Below, piece after piece: positions 10,842 to 24,102 of a stretch of DNA of 64,000 bases. Source of the stretch: Loxodes magnus (Eukaryota > Ciliophora > Karyorelictea > Loxodida > Loxodidae). Below the pieces are notes generated by a model. That model had not been told where the DNA came from and made no database searches. It saw only the letters and a list, made by a program, of their open reading frames with translations. Made by a program: the position numbers and the translations under genes. The stretch spans positions 112,680 to 176,679 of the forward strand of contig CAMPDV010000913.1 in NCBI GenBank assembly GCA_946699065.1, read 5' to 3'. Each line of letters opens with the position of its first letter. The stretch's first letter is position 1.

Positions 10842-11439
10842 TTTACTTTATAAAAGTGAAATAACTTAAATATTAATTAAATCTATCTAAAATTAGAAAT
10901 TATTATTTAGCTAAGCTGTTTATTTAATCTCCTTATTTTTGCTTTACACACTAACAAAATTATAACTAATATTATACCTTTAAAATAATTTTATTTAAAC
11001 CTTAATTATTAAAGCTGAATTTTATAATTAAGTTAAACAACTTTTTGATTTCAAATCTTATAAAAGTTGCTAATTTAAAATTAATTAATTTCAGTTTTAT
11101 CATTTTCTTTTATACTTTAAAGCTTCTTTTATTCAGTATGACAAGGTGCTTGGAAAATAAAATTACTGTAAATCCGTTTAGAAATTATTTCTGTAATTTG
11201 GTAAATATACCAAGTTAATTCATCTTAAAGTTATAGAGCGAGGATGGAAATAAAATTAGATATTTGAAAACAGAAGAAAAAATATAAACTTAAACTTATT
11301 TTATCTTTAATCAGTCTAAAAAAGCATTAAAAAAATTGAAAAATACTATGAAATAAACAATGAATAAATAAAAGATCTTAACATAAACAATTATACTAAA
11401 GAAATCTAAAAGAAATACAAAAAAAATTTTCAAGGAAAC
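10842..11439. other. AT-rich spacer
   Basis: No gene is convincing here. The right part (after about 11200) may be further, badly eroded LINE sequence leading into the remnant that follows. Confidence 0.35.
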
Positions 11440-12190
11440 AATATAGAGAATATAAGATATGAAAACAGCCGAAATAATTTATGGATAATATAAAAATGAG
11501 ACTAAATTTTAAAAAATTACTTATATAACAACAAACAAATAATTAATAAAAGAATTAAAATTAATTTATAGACTAAGAACGCAATTAATATTTTTTAGAG
11601 CTGATCTCTCAGAAAGACATATTGATTAAGAGTAGATACTATGCATTTGTTAGCAATAAGAAAAATTTGAACACGTCTTTGATTGCTAGTATTACAGATA
11701 AATTATATAAGAAAACAGTCTTCAGATACAAGAAACATTATAAAACTTACACATAAACATAAATCTGAAAAGAAGGAAATAATAAATATACAATAAACAA
11801 TGAAACTAATAAAAAATAGAGAAACATTTAAAAGAAATGCTAGAATGTAATCAAATATTAATAAATTAAGAAACAAAAAAGAATAAATAAATCCTAGAAG
11901 ATATTGATCTTAAGATTAAAAAACATGGTCTAGCATAAAACAAAAACATTAACAAATAACTTGATTTTAAGAATGATTGATGGAAAAATAAATCCATTAG
12001 TAATATTTGAATAAAGAAGACTTAAAATAATTATTTTTAGAATGAACAAAGATACAAAAAGAAGAGAAACTAAACTAAAAAAAATAAAAACAATAATGAA
12101 GACCTAAGAGTTTCAGAATGAGAGTGATATCATAAAAATTATTTTATTAAGCTGAAAGGCGAACATTATTTAATTTAATCTTTAATCAGT
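11440..12190 (+). pseudogene. LINE ORF2 C-terminal remnant
   Basis: The frame near 11595-11960 carries RADLSERH, then LCICQQQEKFEHVFDCQYY. The last motif matches the C-terminal Cys-x-Cys...His...Cys region of the LINE at 33320-36771 (ICLCGQDFDETDHIFDCQYY). A Lys/Gln-rich tail follows, again as in that element. The reverse transcriptase itself is absent, so this is a 5'-truncated, decayed copy. Confidence 0.6.
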
Positions 12191-12628
12191 CTAAAAGCTT
12201 CTTTCTAAACATAAATCAAATTTTTTGCTCAAATGATTAATAATTTTATTTTTGCTTTTTTTAGATTAGAATAAAATATTAATTTTAGATAAAAGATAAA
12301 ATGATTTAAAAGCTTTGATGAATTTTAAATTAAAAGCTTTCTGATTTTTTTAAATAGAAAGATAGTAAAAATAAATTGTTTGACTCTTTTAAAATCATCT
12401 GACAAAATAAAGGAATCATATGGTTATATAATTAAATATCTTTTATTTATAAAATAATAATTTAAATTTAGTTTACTAACTAAACAGATCTATTATTTAA
12501 GTAATAGCTCTAATAAATTTTAAATTTATACAAAAGAAAATTGTATATAAGTTAATGAAGCGAAGTTTATAACTCAGCAATTTATTAAAAAATTGAAAAA
12601 AAACATGCAACTCCTATTTTTTAACAAA

Positions 12629-13858
12629 TCAAGATTTTAATTAATTTTCATTAATAGAATTTTATAAAAAATATTAAATTACAAAGTTAAAATCTTCTAA
12701 ATTTAGATTGCTAGGCTGTTTCTAATTTTTTATTGATTGAAGATATTTATAACACTTCACCAAATAAAACCTAGATAATGAAGAGACTGAATATGTTGAT
12801 ATAAAACTTAAATTATTATTTAGCACTAAGGTTTTATTGCAAGTGAACATAATAAGAAAACTAAGATCATTAATAAATTCCTTCTTTTCTTAAAATCTTT
12901 TAAGTTAAGATAAAATAAGCTATAAATATCTGGTATTTTTTAGTTATAATAAGCTTTTTTTGCATGAATAAATTATTAAAATCATAAAAACTTAAAACTT
13001 TTCATTTTTTGTTTATTTTTTAATTAACTAAGTCTTTTTAAATTACTAGTTCATATCATATCATTTAAGCCATAATAAATAATTATAAGGATAGTAAGAA
13101 CTATCTACTTGTAATTTAGAAGGAAAATTAAAAATTAAATAAATTAAAAAATTTTGCTAATTCAAAACTTTGGCAGCTAAAAAACATCTATTAGAATAAC
13201 TCAACCTAATATCTATTAACTATTTACTAATAGATGTTTGAATGTAAGAGTTTTATTTGATAAATAATTAATTAACAAATAATTATTAAATTAGCTTTCT
13301 ATAAGATTCTTTCTTATGCTTATTTATTTAAGCATTAATTAATGCAGCTCTTTATTTTTAATCTTTTCAAAATTAGTAGCTCAGGATTCAACTAAGAAAT
13401 TTAAGATTTCTATTTTTAATAATTTTGATTTACTTCAATAGAGATATTTCTTTTCTTATATTAACTTCTCGAAACTTATATAAAGCTTAAAAGCAAAAAA
13501 ATAAAAATTGATAAATATCATCTTCGTTATCATTTAGTTGGATCAATAAATTAGTAATATTTTATTTTTTAAGCTATTAATTAAGAATTTTATTAATTTG
13601 TTCTTTATCTTCTAATTATTTAGTTAATTTTAATTTCTATCAAATAGTTAGGAATTAAATTAATAGCGCAACTTTGAATTCGATATTGTTTATTTATTTT
13701 ATAGAAAAGATTTTCATACTAAGTCAGAATTTATTATCAAGTTGTTGTGTTTTATAAAAATGTGCAAAATATCATAGAAGGCTAAATAGCTTGGAGTGCT
13801 ATTTAGCAAAGTACATTTTATGATTAACAAATTCGAAATTTTTCCAAACCTTTGCCAT
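12629..13858 (-). CDS. Hypothetical protein, 409 aa
   Basis: A single frame of exactly 410 codons runs from ATG 13858 to TGA 12629-12631. The N-terminal third is aromatic and basic (MAKVWKNFEFVNHK), followed by a charged segment (QLEDKEQINKILNQQ, then QLNDNEDDIYQF) and a Leu/Ser/Asn-rich C-terminus (LNLEDFNFVIQYFL). About six internal TGA codons would be Trp. I recognise no domain. Its start lies only 12 bp from the start of the divergent kelch-like gene, so the two promoters must overlap coding or 5' leader sequence. Confidence 0.5.
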
Positions 13859-13870
13859 TAATAGTTTAAA

Positions 13871-15503
13871 ATGAACTTTACTATTCTGTATTCTTCCAAT
13901 ACTTTATCTTGCTTCAATTTTAGAAGTGGCTTATAAACGAATTCTAAAGTAAAAAAAATTTCCGAAATTTACAGGGATAATTATTACGTTGAATAGATAA
14001 AAGATAACTTATTAATCATTTCTGGAGGAAGTGAAACTTCAAAAAGATTCACTATTCTTCAAATAGAAAATGATTAATATAAAACTTAAGAGTTGGAAAC
14101 TTTTTTTAGCAGAAGTCATCATGGGACTATATTTGATGATAAAGCTTCAGTTTATTTAATAGGAAGAGAAACTACCAAATCATATGAAATTTTTAATATG
14201 AAAACATTCAAGTTTACTCCTTGTTTCGAAGACTTTCCAATAACACTGAGAACGTTTGGATTTTGCTTAGTAAAAGAAGATTTTATTGCTTTTGACAAGT
14301 TTGACTTTGATAAAAGATAATCTTAAAATTCTATTTATACTTATTCAAATATTGAATAGAAATGAATACATTTATAAGTTTAATTTAAGAATAAAAGTTC
14401 ATCAAGTGCTGCCTATTCAAAGAAAGAATAAAATAGCTATATTTGATGTAGTGATGGGTATTTAAGAAGAACTTTTGCTTATGATTTCAAATAAATAATA
14501 GATCATGGAGAAAAAATGGATGAAATTTCTTATATAATTATCCAAGCCTATTGTATAATGAGATTACATATTTTTCTTTAGAAACTCAGGAGAACTAAGG
14601 TTATATGAAATTAAAAGAGGAAAATGAAATTCAGCTAACATTTGTGGAAAAACACTAGAATTTGATAAAATATTAAAATGAAAGTATACTAATGTATTAA
14701 CTTAAGATATATCTAAATAATTAAAAATCTTAATTTACTGAAGCATATTTTAGTTTTTATTAAATTAAATCAGATTTAAGTTTTTCAATAAATTGATTAA
14801 GACCCTCTTTAATTACAATGATTTAGATTATAAGAATAAATATATAAAGCATAGTATAAACTCAATAAAAAACTTAGCTATCACCGTATATTTTAGTGCT
14901 TATATCAAATATTTTTAACATAAAAATAAAGGAAAAATTAAGTACCCATAAATGTTCCTTCTTAGTAAAGATATAAATAAATAATTCTTAAAAGGTTAAA
15001 TAACTATAGAAAATAACTACTATTACAGTTTACAAATTTAATTATTAATACTTTTAAGAATCTATTATTAACTAAAGTTAATAGAGATTTAGCATGTATT
15101 GCTTGTATAAGTGAAAATATAAGCTTTTATGGAGAATTTAATTAATAAAACTTATTATTATTAGAAAATTATTTTTATTTTATATTCAATTTAGTTAATT
15201 TTTCTAGAAATGTCTTAAGCTATTAACTATTTTAATATATTAAGAATAAAAATTTCTATTTTAAATTAAAAATAAATAACAAACAATTTAACTTTGAAAA
15301 TCTTTTATCTTTATAACCTTTTTTAAGCTTTCTCCTAAGAATTAAACCTTATTTTCAAATATATTTTTATTCTATCTATAAGAGAAATTTTTTGTTGCAA
15401 AATGTTTTTTTTAAATTTTTATGAAGATAAAGTAAAATAATAGATTTAATAAAATATTAATAATCCCTCATAGATTTATGGATTGCTTTAAAAGAGTTTA
15501 TGA
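13871..15503 (+). CDS. Kelch-like repeat protein, one frame break
   Basis: From ATG 13871 the protein shows kelch-type blades: ISGGSETSKRFTIL, then SYEIFNMKTFKFTPCFEDFP, SDGYLRRTFAYDF, and after a frame change near 14500 EKKWMKFLIQLSKP, SGELRLYEIKRGKW and KTLEFDKILKWKYTNV. A hydrophobic and basic C-terminal region follows to a TGA at 15501-15503. Kelch propellers bind partner proteins, often as substrate adaptors. The frame break of one base next to an A-run may be an assembly error or a small intron. Other stops (such as 14794) are possible. Confidence 0.5.
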
Positions 15504-16390
15504 GAATTTCAAAATACTTAAATATATAGTAGAAATAATAAATAGAACAATTATTAAAATAAAGGATTAAAATAATAATAATAATAATAAGATAAAAAAA
15601 TTTCAATACTTTGAGTATTGGGACGTAATTACACTACTTATAGCTTATTTCATGTGAATTATGTTTAGTATAAGAGTTAATGTAATTTTATTATCAACCT
15701 CTAGTTAATTCTTCCTACTCCTGTTCTTTTGTTTCTTTTATATAGGTTCGAAATTGTGTTCTCGCATTTTCCTCTCTCTCTTCTTATTTTCAATTTTCTT
15801 CTTATTTGTTTTCACAACCATTTCAAATAATAAAATATTAATTCTATGAGATAAGGAGGTAAAACGCTTATATGAGTATTAGAAACTCTTTAATATTTCT
15901 TTTTTTATTACTCCTAAAAATTAATTTCTTAATCATCTCTCTATTATTTTTAAGGCTTAAATGCACTTCAACCTTTCATATTATAATAGTTAAATTTTAA
16001 GTTCTTTATATACATAATTTATCATAATCAACTCATTAGTATATCAATTCTAAAACATATTTTAAACATCAAATTGATTTAATTCATAATAATAAAGCTA
16101 TAGTCAATAATTGAAATAATGATATAAGCTTATATTATTTTAGTCTCTAAGGAGTATATCACTTATTAGTTTAATCTATTTAAAATCATTTAATTATATT
16201 GAAACCTTTTCAACTTTCATTAAATTTATTAGGTATCTTCTTAATTAACTTCATATCTATTGCTATTTAAATAAACTTAAATATATCTATTTGTATAAGA
16301 AATTCTATTCAATTATTAGAGAAAGCAATACTAGTTGCTTATTTAACCTATTTAGCTTTCACTTTTAATTATAGTCTAAGTAATATTAAA
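15504..16390. other. Intergenic with an AAT microsatellite
   Basis: Apart from an (AAT)n run at about 15571-15590 I see nothing supported. A pyrimidine-rich patch around 15720-15830 has no counterpart elsewhere in the window. Confidence 0.4.
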
Positions 16391-16685
16391 AAGATGCTGG
16401 GAGCTGAGATTGGCCTTCTTGACTAGACTTTCTGGTTTTATGCTAGGAGCAAGTTCTTTTCCTGTCGCTGAGAAAGTCCCTGGCCAGAGTCATTTTCTGA
16501 AGGGAACATTGTCTTCAAGATTATCCGCTTTTGGTAGGGGCTAGAAGCCTGGTTATTCATAGCGATGAAGCTCCCTGGCATCTTTGTTTGGAACACAACA
16601 GAATATCTCCATTATTCCTTAAAAAGAGAGCTTCGGGTCGACTAATTGGAAAGGAAATTCCGATCTCCAAGCTCTTGTAGTTAAA
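16391..16685 (+). repeat. Short interspersed repeat, family 1, copy 1
   Basis: This 295-bp GC-richer block is about 80 percent alike by eye to 37285-37570: both share GAGAAAGTCCCTGG, GTCATTTTCTGAAGGGAAC, ATTATCCGCT, TTGGTAGGGGCT and AAAAAGAGAGC. It begins near AAAAAGATG. It codes for nothing evident. A third and fourth copy lie inverted at 16985-17310 and 46803-46998. Confidence 0.75.
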
Positions 16686-16984
16686 ATTAAATAAATAATA
16701 TTAGTCTAAATATTTTTAATAAGGCTTATTTTAAATGCTCACAAATAATATCAAGATATATAGATATAATGTATTATATCTACCACTTAATGTTTAAAAA
16801 TTATTTAGAAGTAAAATAGAGTAAAGACATTTAAAGAATAATTAAAAAACTAAATTAAAATTATCCTTTAAATAATTAGATAAAGTAGATAAAGTAGAAA
16901 AAGCCTTTCTTTCATAATGTTCCATTTATTAATTAAATAATAACTAAAAATTATTCTTTCAAGTGTAATTTAAAATTATTAATT

Positions 16985-17310
16985 AATTCTAAACTTAAAA
17001 AGTTTCTCTTTCGAGAAACTGGAAACTCTTTTCCAGATAGATAATCCTGGACACTCTCTTGATGCGCATAACAAGGATATCCTGCTGCATATTTTAATAA
17101 GTTTTTGCATGGAGGTTCCATAACTAAGAGCTACAGGCTTCAAACCACTAGCAAGAGTATATAGCCGGATGGATTTTGTTTGCTTGTTGAGATTGATTCT
17201 AACTAAGGACCTTCTCACCGATAGAATACGAAATTGACCTTATCCATAAAACTAGAAAGTTTTATTAGAGAAGCAACACAGTTCTCACCATCTTTTTAAT
17301 TCTTATTTCT
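16985..17310 (-). repeat. Short interspersed repeat, family 1, copy 2 (inverted)
   Basis: The reverse complement starts AAAAAGATGGTGAGA and shares the GAGAAGGTCC and GTTTGAAGCCTG landmarks with copies 1 and 3, but is more diverged. With copy 1 it forms an inverted pair around about 300 bp of unique sequence. Confidence 0.65.
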
Positions 17311-17526
17311 AACTTTCTATCATTTTATTTAAACTTTGTAAATAAAAAAGTTTAACAATTTCTAGTTAATAGAAAAATTACCTTCCTTTGTTGGAAGCAT
17401 CATGTAGACTTTAGCATTCTTATAATTCCAATAATTTTAGCAAATATCTTCATTCTTTAGTAAACTAAAATATCTATATTGGCATCTTAATAAAAGAAAA
17501 TCGTTTTTTAATTAGGAATTCTATTA

Positions 17527-17905
17527 TCATATATATTTTAAAAAGGGTGGAAAGCCCTTTCCTTTGATTGCTGGTTGGAGGCCCAGGAAGGTAGCGAAAA
17601 AATGAGCGCGGATGGAGAATAAACCGGAGAAAGAGAAACTAATAACAAGAAAAGGAAGATTTGACAAGCTGGAGAACTCTGAATTCCAGGAGAAAACCTT
17701 CTTCATCATAGTTTGTGGGAAGATGTACCCGTAATTGCATATTGCATCCTATGTTTTGGAAGGAAAAATTACAGGGACATACCGCAGGAAGAGAAAACAA
17801 GGATAGAGAGACCCATAAAATTTTATTTTTCGACATTAAATAAAATTAATTTAAAGAGCTGCGCACCAACAAGAGGACTACGCTCTCTATAATCCAATTT
17901 ATTTA
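17527..17905 (+). repeat. SINE-like element, body type a, with shared 3' hairpin tail
   Basis: A GC-richer body (17545-17830) ends in AAAGAGCTGCGCACCAAC, then GAGGACTACGCTCTC, then ATAATCCAATTTATTTATTT. The same terminal hairpin (AGAGC...GCTCT with inner GCG/CGC and CAC/GTG pairing) and ATTT run close five other elements in this window whose bodies are different. Confidence 0.7.
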
Positions 17906-18489
17906 TTTATTATTATCAATTATGAAAAATATATCAGTGAGTTATTTAAGATAAATACCAAATTGTTTCTTTTAAAGAGATTTAAATGGTGAGTTAGTTG
18001 AAAATAAACAATCTAGTTTTAAGGAAAAATTAAATAGTTAATTTTGAGACATTTACTAAATTAAAAATTCATAGTACAGAATTTAGAAAATAAAAATACT
18101 CATAAAGTAAAAATAAGTTAATTTTTAGTTCTTAGATTTTCTTATTTAAAAAGGTATATTTATGATAATTAAGAGTTTACTTAAACTTATGGAAAAATAT
18201 AATTGTAAAAATTAAACAAAAATAAAATAAACTTCAAATTTTCTAATTAAATTTGTCAAAAATGTTTTATTTCTACATCTTGAAATAAGAGTAATATTAT
18301 AGATGACCTTTTTATAACATTAGTAAATTTAATTTATTTAAATTTCTTTAGTTTATATTAATTATTAAATTGATTATTGTTTTCTATTTATTTACTATAT
18401 ATATAGTTCTTTTAATTTTTAAACTGAAATTTAAATTAGTTGTTGCAAAAAAGAAAAGTAGATTTTATTAATAATAATGGGGTGAATTA
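17906..18489. other. AT-rich spacer
   Basis: Nothing recognised. Confidence 0.4.
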
Positions 18490-19394
18490 TGTTTAACAAT
18501 TGTCGAGGATTTTCATCTCTTCATGCTGGATACCAGATCGTTCAGATGTTGAAAATAAAGTTTTAAAAGTCTCTCTTCCTCTCTTCTCCCAGTGCTTATG
18601 TCATTTCCAATTCTATCTTCATTTCTTTTCTCTTGTAGATGAAGCCTAATTTATCTAGGTAAATCTCTCTCTGATTTGTCTCTATTTCATTTATTTTTTC
18701 TTCCCCTGCTGTGCTTGTATTCTTCTTTATTTATTCTAATACTACGTCTTGAAATTTTGGAATTTCATGCAGCGTCTTCACAAGTGTTTTGTCGAATTGC
18801 AGTAGTAACAATTCTTCACTGCTTTTTGTGGTTTAATCTTAGTTTTCCTGTTGGTCTCTTCAATCATCATTGGATCTCTCCTTTTTTCGTCTTGATTTTT
18901 TTTAATTTTTCCAGTCTGTTACTCAAATCAGATTGTTTCTGAATCTAATTTTAGGACTAGTTTATCTGGTCTTAGAATATGCTTCAGAAAGCGCTTAGTT
19001 CTCTTTCTTAGGACATGAGTTTGGATTCTATTCTACCGCTAGGCTGAGTTGTTCCATAAGCTTCTCATTATTCTTCCTCAGTTTTCTAACCTCATCCTGG
19101 AGATTTAGCACCACTTTGATTGCTACTCCCTGCTCATCTGATCAGAAGGATTAAATTCTGACACCTCATAGTGAAGAGTAGACTTCATCTGCTTCCTTGG
19201 CTTTTCCTCCAATGTAGGACTTATTACGTGAGTCGTTTCCTAGGATTTCTCCCACTCGTCATATCCTGTTTGAATTCCAGGTTGTAAAATTAAGAAGAAG
19301 GTTAAGGTTAAGAAAAAACGGCTGGCCAAGATTGGATTCAGGTTTCTCTCCAACTTTTTGAAGTGGTGTAGAAACCTCTTTTGAATCCTTCCAT
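18490..19394 (-). mobile_element. Gag-like ORF1 element with CCHC zinc knuckle
   Basis: From ATG 19394 the minus strand encodes MEGFKRGFYTTS, a Ser/Pro/Gln region, a coiled coil (VVLNLQDEVRKLRKNNEKL), and a retroviral-type knuckle CYYCNSTKHLWRRC (Cys-x2-Cys-x4-His-x4-Cys) whose Trp is TGA. The same layout occurs at 44685-45575. ORF1/Gag proteins of non-LTR elements bind their RNA. A non-coding tail runs to 18490 and recurs at 9170-9345. No ORF2 follows, so the copy is either non-autonomous or incomplete. Small frame shifts are present in the N-terminal third. Confidence 0.7.
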
Positions 19395-19424
19395 TTTTAA
19401 TATTAGATTTTATTTACAAAAATT

Positions 19425-22400
19425 ATGAATAAGATATTTAAAAATTATAATAGAAAATTTTAAGCATCTTCAACTTAGGGACAATTACAAGCAAAATTAA
19501 ATTATTTAGAAAAAAGTTTTATATGATAGATCAATAATCATTAAGCACTTTAACTAACTCAAGTATAATTTTCTTACCTTAAATCCAATTTAAAAATTAA
19601 TAATATCTTACTAAAAACTTAAATAATAATTTGAGCAAGAGAATAAAATTACCATAAGTTTAAGGTTTATTTAATTTTACTATTTGAATAAACACGCTTC
19701 AAATATCACCTTGTAAATGATAGCATACCAAAATTATTTTACTTTGCGAGTTGCAAAAATATCTACTTAAGCTTGCTTATCAATTTAAGTGAGTATACAG
19801 TTTACAAGAAATAGCAATTTAAGTAGAATATAAATTAATGAAGTTTAATAATTTTTAAGACTTAGAAACCAATTATTTATATAAACTAAAGAGAGTATAA
19901 TGCTAAGGTAATTTCTAATAAGAACCAAAATTGAACTGTAAAATATAAATCACTGGAATCTATATGTATAAAATAATTACCATACTGTTAAAGGCTATGG
20001 ATAATCTAGGAACCTAGTTAAGGAAACTAATTATGGAAAACATAAAATTTGAAAATTTTTATGCAATACTAGAAGATCTGGATTATTAGAGAGTATATTT
20101 AGAAATATTTTGGATAATTAAAAATTTTGGTTTAAAATGAACAATTAACTTAAGAAAATAATTTTTAACTTCGAACTTGTAAAATTACTAAGAGTCTAAA
20201 AAAGATTTAAACAGAACCAAAAGCATCTGTTTTTATTAGATAAAAGGAATATCTCAGTAATGGAATAATTTTGATTGCTCCAAAAACAGAAGAATATGAT
20301 ATTTAGTAAGTTATAAGAATGGATTAAGAATTTTGAAATCTATTTTGCCAAAGATATATTGTTAACTGGTATAACTGTAAAAATAACTTAATAAATTTAA
20401 CTTGAAATGCAACACTAAAATAAACTAAGCTATTTTTTAAAGCATTAAAAAATTACTTTACATAATTACTTACATTTGATTGAATAAATTTATATTAACT
20501 ACTCACTGTATTTAAAAAAGAATCAGATTGATTATCTGTTTACTGAGGAGATTTAGTAATAAGCCTTAAAAGCTTTTTTAAATATTAGAATTATAAATTA
20601 ACTATTTTGTTAATTTTACTATACCTTTGATTTATATAAATAAACATACTTATAAAAATAGAAAGTTCTTAAACTCATTAATTTGAAATAAGGCTATTTA
20701 ATTTAAGAAATTATTGACCAATGAATGATAATTTAATTTAAATATGATTTATATTGCTATTAACATATTCATTTATAGCTTTTAAGTTAAATTATTTTAA
20801 CTAAAAGGTTATCTTCATGAGATAAAATAACTTTATATTATAAATGTTATTTATAATCCACTACCTAAATTATATATATCCATTTAGCCATCCCAATATC
20901 TAAATTATGTTAGATGAAGCTAATATTTTTATATAAGTTATGTTTAATAAAATAATTCAATTATGAACATATATTAAAATATTCATATAGCACCTTCCTA
21001 AGACATATATTTCATTATATGATCTTTTAATTTTTAAAATCAGTACATTTTTTACACTTAAAACATAACTAATAATTACTAAAATTTGGGAATAAGATTA
21101 TTTAGAATAAATACTCTGTTATTTTTTGTAGAAAAGGGAATATACTAAAAATTATAAAATTAATTAAAAATAAATCTTAGTTAATTTATATTGCTTGTCT
21201 TTATCAATATTTATATATTCTTAGCTTTAAGGGAGTATAAATTAATATTTCTTATCTAAATATATGAAATTTATTATAACTATCTATGCTTGAAACATTT
21301 CCATGCTAAATTTTTGTTTCTTTATATATAAACTGCGGATAAATTATATGATATATCACCTGCATTTTTATTTAAAATAAAGGAAATTAGCATAGTAATT
21401 ATTCCTATTCATTGAATTTATAAACTAAAAGTTAGTCAAAGTGAAAAGGTTTCTTAAAGTCAAGGTATAATCTTAAATTTCTTTAATAAAATATAAACTT
21501 TTTTTATTAATTCCATATATTTAAGGATAATTAATTAGCTGTACTCGCTCTAAATTTTCTATCATTTCTAAAAAATTTGTTTTATCACTCCCCAGCTGTT
21601 TTACGAAATTAAATCTACTCCTAGTTATTTATTTTTTATTAGTGTAAATTTCCTCTTAAGTAAATATTGATTGTACTGGAGTTATAAGTAATATATACTT
21701 AGCTTTATTAATTTAAAATCATTTTACTTTTAATAGGATTATCCAGTTTATTTTTGAGGTTAGGATTTATTTAACTTGCTATTATAATACCTATAAATAA
21801 AAAGCTTAGATATAACCTTAATTTTTATAGTCTCTTATAAAGTAAAAATAAGGGTTTACTGAAATAATTGAAATATGCTATTTAACTTTTTAGCTAATGA
21901 ATTTATAAGGAATAAATTATGCTATATTAGCTATTTTATTTTAGACTTATTTGGATTATTAGTACTTACAAAATTTAACTGCAAGAAAATGAAAAGAAAG
22001 TTGTATTATGATATAAAATAAAAGCTAAACAACACAAAAGAAATCTTCAAAATACAATTAAGCTCTATAGAATTTAAGGCAACTTAGAATATTCAAGAGC
22101 TTAAACTTAAAGTTTTTGATGGATAAATAATTTTAACTGTAGATTTCTAAATTTTAAATATATGATAAAGCTTATTAAGATATTAAAAATTATATCCTAA
22201 CTGTCTTATAGATACTTAAAAATACCTTATTTAATTCATTTATAAATTAATTAAGTATGCTTGTCCTAAGTTATGATAATTAAAGGATTTATTATTAAGA
22301 TGTGAAAATTTTATTTATCCTAGTAAACTTAATAATATGCTATTAATAGAAGAATTTTAGATTTATAAAATTTAAATTTTTTTTTTTCAGAAATATTGAG

Positions 22401-24102
22401 TATTTTTATAAAGCAAGGTTCTAGTGTTGTAAACTTGGATTTAAATTAAAGAATTAAATACTTATAGTTTTTATTTTTTCTATGAGAGAAGCGTTATTTA
22501 GAAATAAATTCCTAATTTATTAGAGTAGATATTTCCTTCTTTGCTTTTTATGCTAATATCTGTTAGTTTTTTATTTTAATTAGAGCATCTTAGAAATAAT
22601 TTATCACTATATATTACTCTCAATCTATTTATTATGCTTACTTATCTTTGAATACGAACTAATATAATGATCATAATTATCCTTAACGAAACCTATCAGC
22701 GACTACAACTTTTTATGAGCATTGTAGATATAACAATAATTAAGAATTATATAAGCAGACTTTTTATATAACTTGCAATAACTTTACCTTGCTATTATTA
22801 TTTTAAAAGTAGCTTCCTAATAAAATACATTAGTACTATTATTCTACCTTACTATGATTCTATTAAATAAAAGCTTTCCTATTTTTATAATTGTATATAG
22901 TTTAATTTAAAATCATAGATCTAGCATTATAATATCTAGAGATAGCTTAATTTATATAAATTAAGCTATTATAGGTAAAATTACCTAAGCAGTTAAAGTA
23001 AAATAAGCATTGAAATATAGCTTTATAATGTTTATTAATTATTGGCATTATTTCTACTTTTTCCCTCTAATGCTAGTAACTATTGCTTTAGTAGCTCATA
23101 TTCAAATATTAAGCATTATAAATACAAATAAAAAAACTATTAATACCACTATCTAAATCTTGTATATTTATATCATGCTTAGGGAATAAGTATTAAAACC
23201 ATTTAAACGTTGATAGAAAATTTAGTTAAGGAGGAAATTATTTTATTTTTTTTATTTTTGACTCTATCTTCATATTTGAGAAAAACGATAACTATTAGCT
23301 ATAAATTTTAAACAGCATAAGAAAATAAAGAGTTAAGAGTAACAATTAAGATATTAAATTGAATATAAATTCATTAGTTCATTTATTTTATAATAAAAAT
23401 GGGCAAAAGTAAGTTAACACTAAAATAAGTTCAAAATCCGTATACTGGAATTACTAGAATTCTGGAAAAAAAATCACTGATAAGAGTATTTCCAAATCAT
23501 GTGAAGAATAAGGATAAAATTTCTTTATAAATGAAGATGAATACTTCGAGCATTAATCTAAGGGGAAATGGCAAGGAAAGAGTTATTAATTTTATGAAGA
23601 ACAGAATTTTAACCCTTTAAATGAAAGAGCAATTTCTAAGGAATAATTATATATTAAAAAAATAAGCTCTATCGAGAAATAAAGAGTATTAGAGGAATTT
23701 ATTTTAGAGGATGCGAAGTATCTAAAATAGAACAAAAACGATCAAAAGGAAATTATGGGCTCTATTATAAAGAACTTAGTAAATACTACATTTAAAAATA
23801 GTAACTTTAGCTATACAAATTTGAATACCTTTTAAGACTTTTATGCAAGCAAAACATCTAATGATCAAAAATTCTTTTAGTAGAAATAAGAAAATTAATC
23901 AATGCTATATTAAAACTCTTTTTCAAGTCTGGATAAAATAAACGAAGAAAGTACATAAAGATCTTAGTCAAGTTAATATTTACCTCCCAGATAAAAAAAT
24001 TTAACCAGTTCATCATTAAATTTATATGAAAATGAAGAAAAGGCTGAATAAAGCTACTATGACGAAAAAAATGGAAAAGAGACTTTTAGAAGTTTATTTT
24101 GA
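19425..24102 (+). CDS. Very long hypothetical protein, two frame changes
   Basis: A coding-like frame begins at ATG 19425, moves one register near 21940 and again at an 11-T run near 22377-22387, and ends at TGA 24100-24102. The final 200 residues are clearly coding: acidic, Asn/Ser/Gln-rich (FINEDEYFEHQSKGKWQGK, then VLEEFILEDAKYLKQNKNDQ). The segment near 20200-20400 is also convincing (APKTEEYDIQQVIRMDQEF). The 22600-23300 part is hydrophobic with several possible membrane spans. I recognise no family. It may be two or more genes: ATG 23399 is an alternative start for the last part in another register. Confidence 0.4.
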
